Source: CAXBCP01 sp047638395 (GTDB taxonomy: Bacteria > Pseudomonadota > Alphaproteobacteria > MPNO01 > UBA830). From it: a stretch of 64,000 bases of DNA. Position 1 is the first letter of the stretch. Each line of letters opens with the position of its first letter. Both the position numbers and the translations under genes were made by a program. The DNA lies in NCBI GenBank assembly GCA_047638395.1, contig JBLIMV010000019.1:60622-124621 (forward strand), in the 5' to 3' direction. The notes under the pieces were generated by a model that was not told the origin of the DNA, searched no databases, and saw only the letters and a program-made list of their open reading frames with translations. Shown here piece after piece: positions 63,127 to 64,000 of the stretch.

Positions 63127-64000
63127 TCCCGTTGGCACAGAAATGGATGCGGCCCCCAGTTTTTGGTGGGTCGGTCCGGACGATAATCCCGTTCTGGTAG
63201 AGAACGCGGAAGCGGTCATGCCGTATCTGCCGTATTACATTGCGGGCTGGCCTTTGAAATGGGCAGGATCTGCCGCCGAGCGGACGCCCGATGTCCGGGT
63301 GATTGAGCATCCCGACGGTACCTACCAGGTCGTCAGCACGGGTCCGGGTGGGTCGGATTTTATGTGCGAGAACCCTTACGATGCAGCCAACGGTCTTGCC
63401 GGTGGTTTGATCAGTGTCTTCGTTTCGCGCGACCCTCAAATGGTGTGTCTGCATGCCGGGGCAGCTCGTGTCGGCGACGGCCTCGTCGTCGTGATCGGCG
63501 ATTCCTTCGCCGGGAAATCGAGCGTGGCGCTCCACCTTGCGGTTCTTGGGAACCGGTTTTTTGGGGATGACCAGATTGGGGTGACACTGGAAAACCCCTC
63601 CCATGGAATGTGTCTGGGGCTTATGCCCAAAGTGCGCCTCCCTCTGCCTGAAGATTGTGGGGATGCGTTCCGCGAGTTTGTGGATGGGTATTCCTCAATG
63701 CAGGGCGACGAAATGGCCTATCTTAAACTTTGGGAAGGCGAGGCCGGCACTTTCGGCGAAACGGCGCCGGTCCGCGCACTCGTGTTTCTCGACCGGACGG
63801 AGACGGGCGAATCCGAACTGCGTCCGGCGTCGCGCCCTGAACTGGTCAAGACGATGGTTCGCACTGCTTTCGCGCCCCATATTCCGTCACCCGGCCTGTT
63901 GGCAGGACTGACCCGGCTTGCGGATGCCGCTGAGGCCTATCATCTCCGGTTTTCAAGCAGTCGGGATGCGGCTGCGCTGCTGTCGCGGGAATTCCGGAAT
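63119..64000 (+). CDS. HprK-like kinase, cut by the right end of the window
   Basis: Open frame of at least 294 codons without a stop, starting at ATG 63119 (overlap of 8 nt with regA) or ATG 63143. It contains a P-loop GDSFAGKSS (about 127-135), a second motif RFFGDDQIG (about 147-154) equivalent to the HprK Asp-Asp switch, and the LHAGAARVGDGLVV lead-in typical of HprK-related proteins. It resembles the catalytic domain of HPr serine kinase/phosphorylase, although the alphaproteobacterial HprK is shorter. The N-terminal ~100 residues are unfamiliar (WWVGPDDNPVL, YYIAGWPLKW). The substrate could be an HPr or a different protein. Confidence 0.8.
   Translation, partial: MPDPVGTEMDAAPSFWWVGPDDNPVLVENAEAVMPYLPYYIAGWPLKWAGSAAERTPDVRVIEHPDGTYQVVSTGPGGSDFMCENPYDAANGLAGGLISVFVSRDPQMVCLHAGAARVGDGLVVVIGDSFAGKSSVALHLAVLGNRFFGDDQIGVTLENPSHGMCLGLMPKVRLPLPEDCGDAFREFVDGYSSMQGDEMAYLKLWEGEAGTFGETAPVRALVFLDRTETGESELRPASRPELVKTMVRTAFAPHIPSPGLLAGLTRLADAAEAYHLRFSSSRDAAALLSREFRN

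Overview
The window is a stretch of core chromosome from an alphaproteobacterium, with GC content judged by eye at roughly 58-60%. I infer a Rhodospirillales-like lineage in the broad sense, not a named genus. The basis is the combination of MucR, Irr and a cysteine-poor Fur, a PraR-like HTH protein, a RegB/RegA redox pair, an OlsB-type ornithine acyltransferase, and three gene orders typical of the class: fur..miaB-phoH-ybeY-corC-lnt-HTH-metK-trmB, rimP-nusA-ylxR-infB-rbfA-truB-rpsO-pnp, and ubiE-ubiB-coaBC-dut-thiF divergent from mutM..rpsT..dnaA-dnaN-recF-gyrB. No phage, insertion sequence, CRISPR array, tRNA or rRNA was found.

Layout. 1-2.9 kb: cell-wall and polysaccharide enzymes (Bax-like glucosaminidase, polysaccharide deacetylase, D-Ala-D-Ala dipeptidase). 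3-7.2 kb: tsaB-rimI, a TusA-like protein, MucR, Fur and an olsB-plsC pair. 7.4-13.5 kb: tightly overlapping miaB-phoH-ybeY-corC-lnt, then a PraR-like regulator. 13.7-25.3 kb: metK-trmB, then the translation and RNA-turnover operon rimP to pnp. It has an attenuator-like hairpin in its leader and a strong hairpin between rpsO and pnp. 25.3-30 kb: a nitronate monooxygenase-like flavoprotein, Irr, and rubrerythrin / Fe-S protein / DUF3501, with two similar operator-like palindromes around irr. 30.2-32.5 kb: a complete STAS / SpoIIE phosphatase / HATPase partner-switching module. 32.6-35.8 kb (minus strand): chemoreceptor, periplasmic sensor-like protein, SH3 protein. 36-43.6 kb: a D-2-hydroxyacid dehydrogenase, the minus-strand ubiE-to-dsrE operon, mutM and a small exported protein. 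43.8-51.5 kb: rpsT, a rhodanese, dnaA, dnaN, recF, gyrB. 51.5-64 kb: GNAT, PBP1A, an MFS exporter, a DapA-family aldolase, YcgN, SCO1, an ankyrin protein, CbiB/CobD, an ABC-2 exporter, RegB/RegA and an HprK-like kinase that runs off the right end.

How the genes fit together. The left half is dominated by translation and RNA metabolism and by membrane lipid and lipoprotein maturation. The middle holds iron, peroxide and stress control. The right half holds the replication-initiation cluster and redox signalling.

The most useful observations are two genes (trmB and the nitronate monooxygenase) whose conserved N-termini can only be reached from a CTG or ATT start; the paired TGGA-N5-TCCA palindromes around irr and the rubrerythrin operon; a MutM lacking its fourth zinc cysteine; a DapA-family aldolase with Asn in the usual substrate-Arg position; and an HprK-like kinase overlapping regA. 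I saw no clearly new defence or mobile system.
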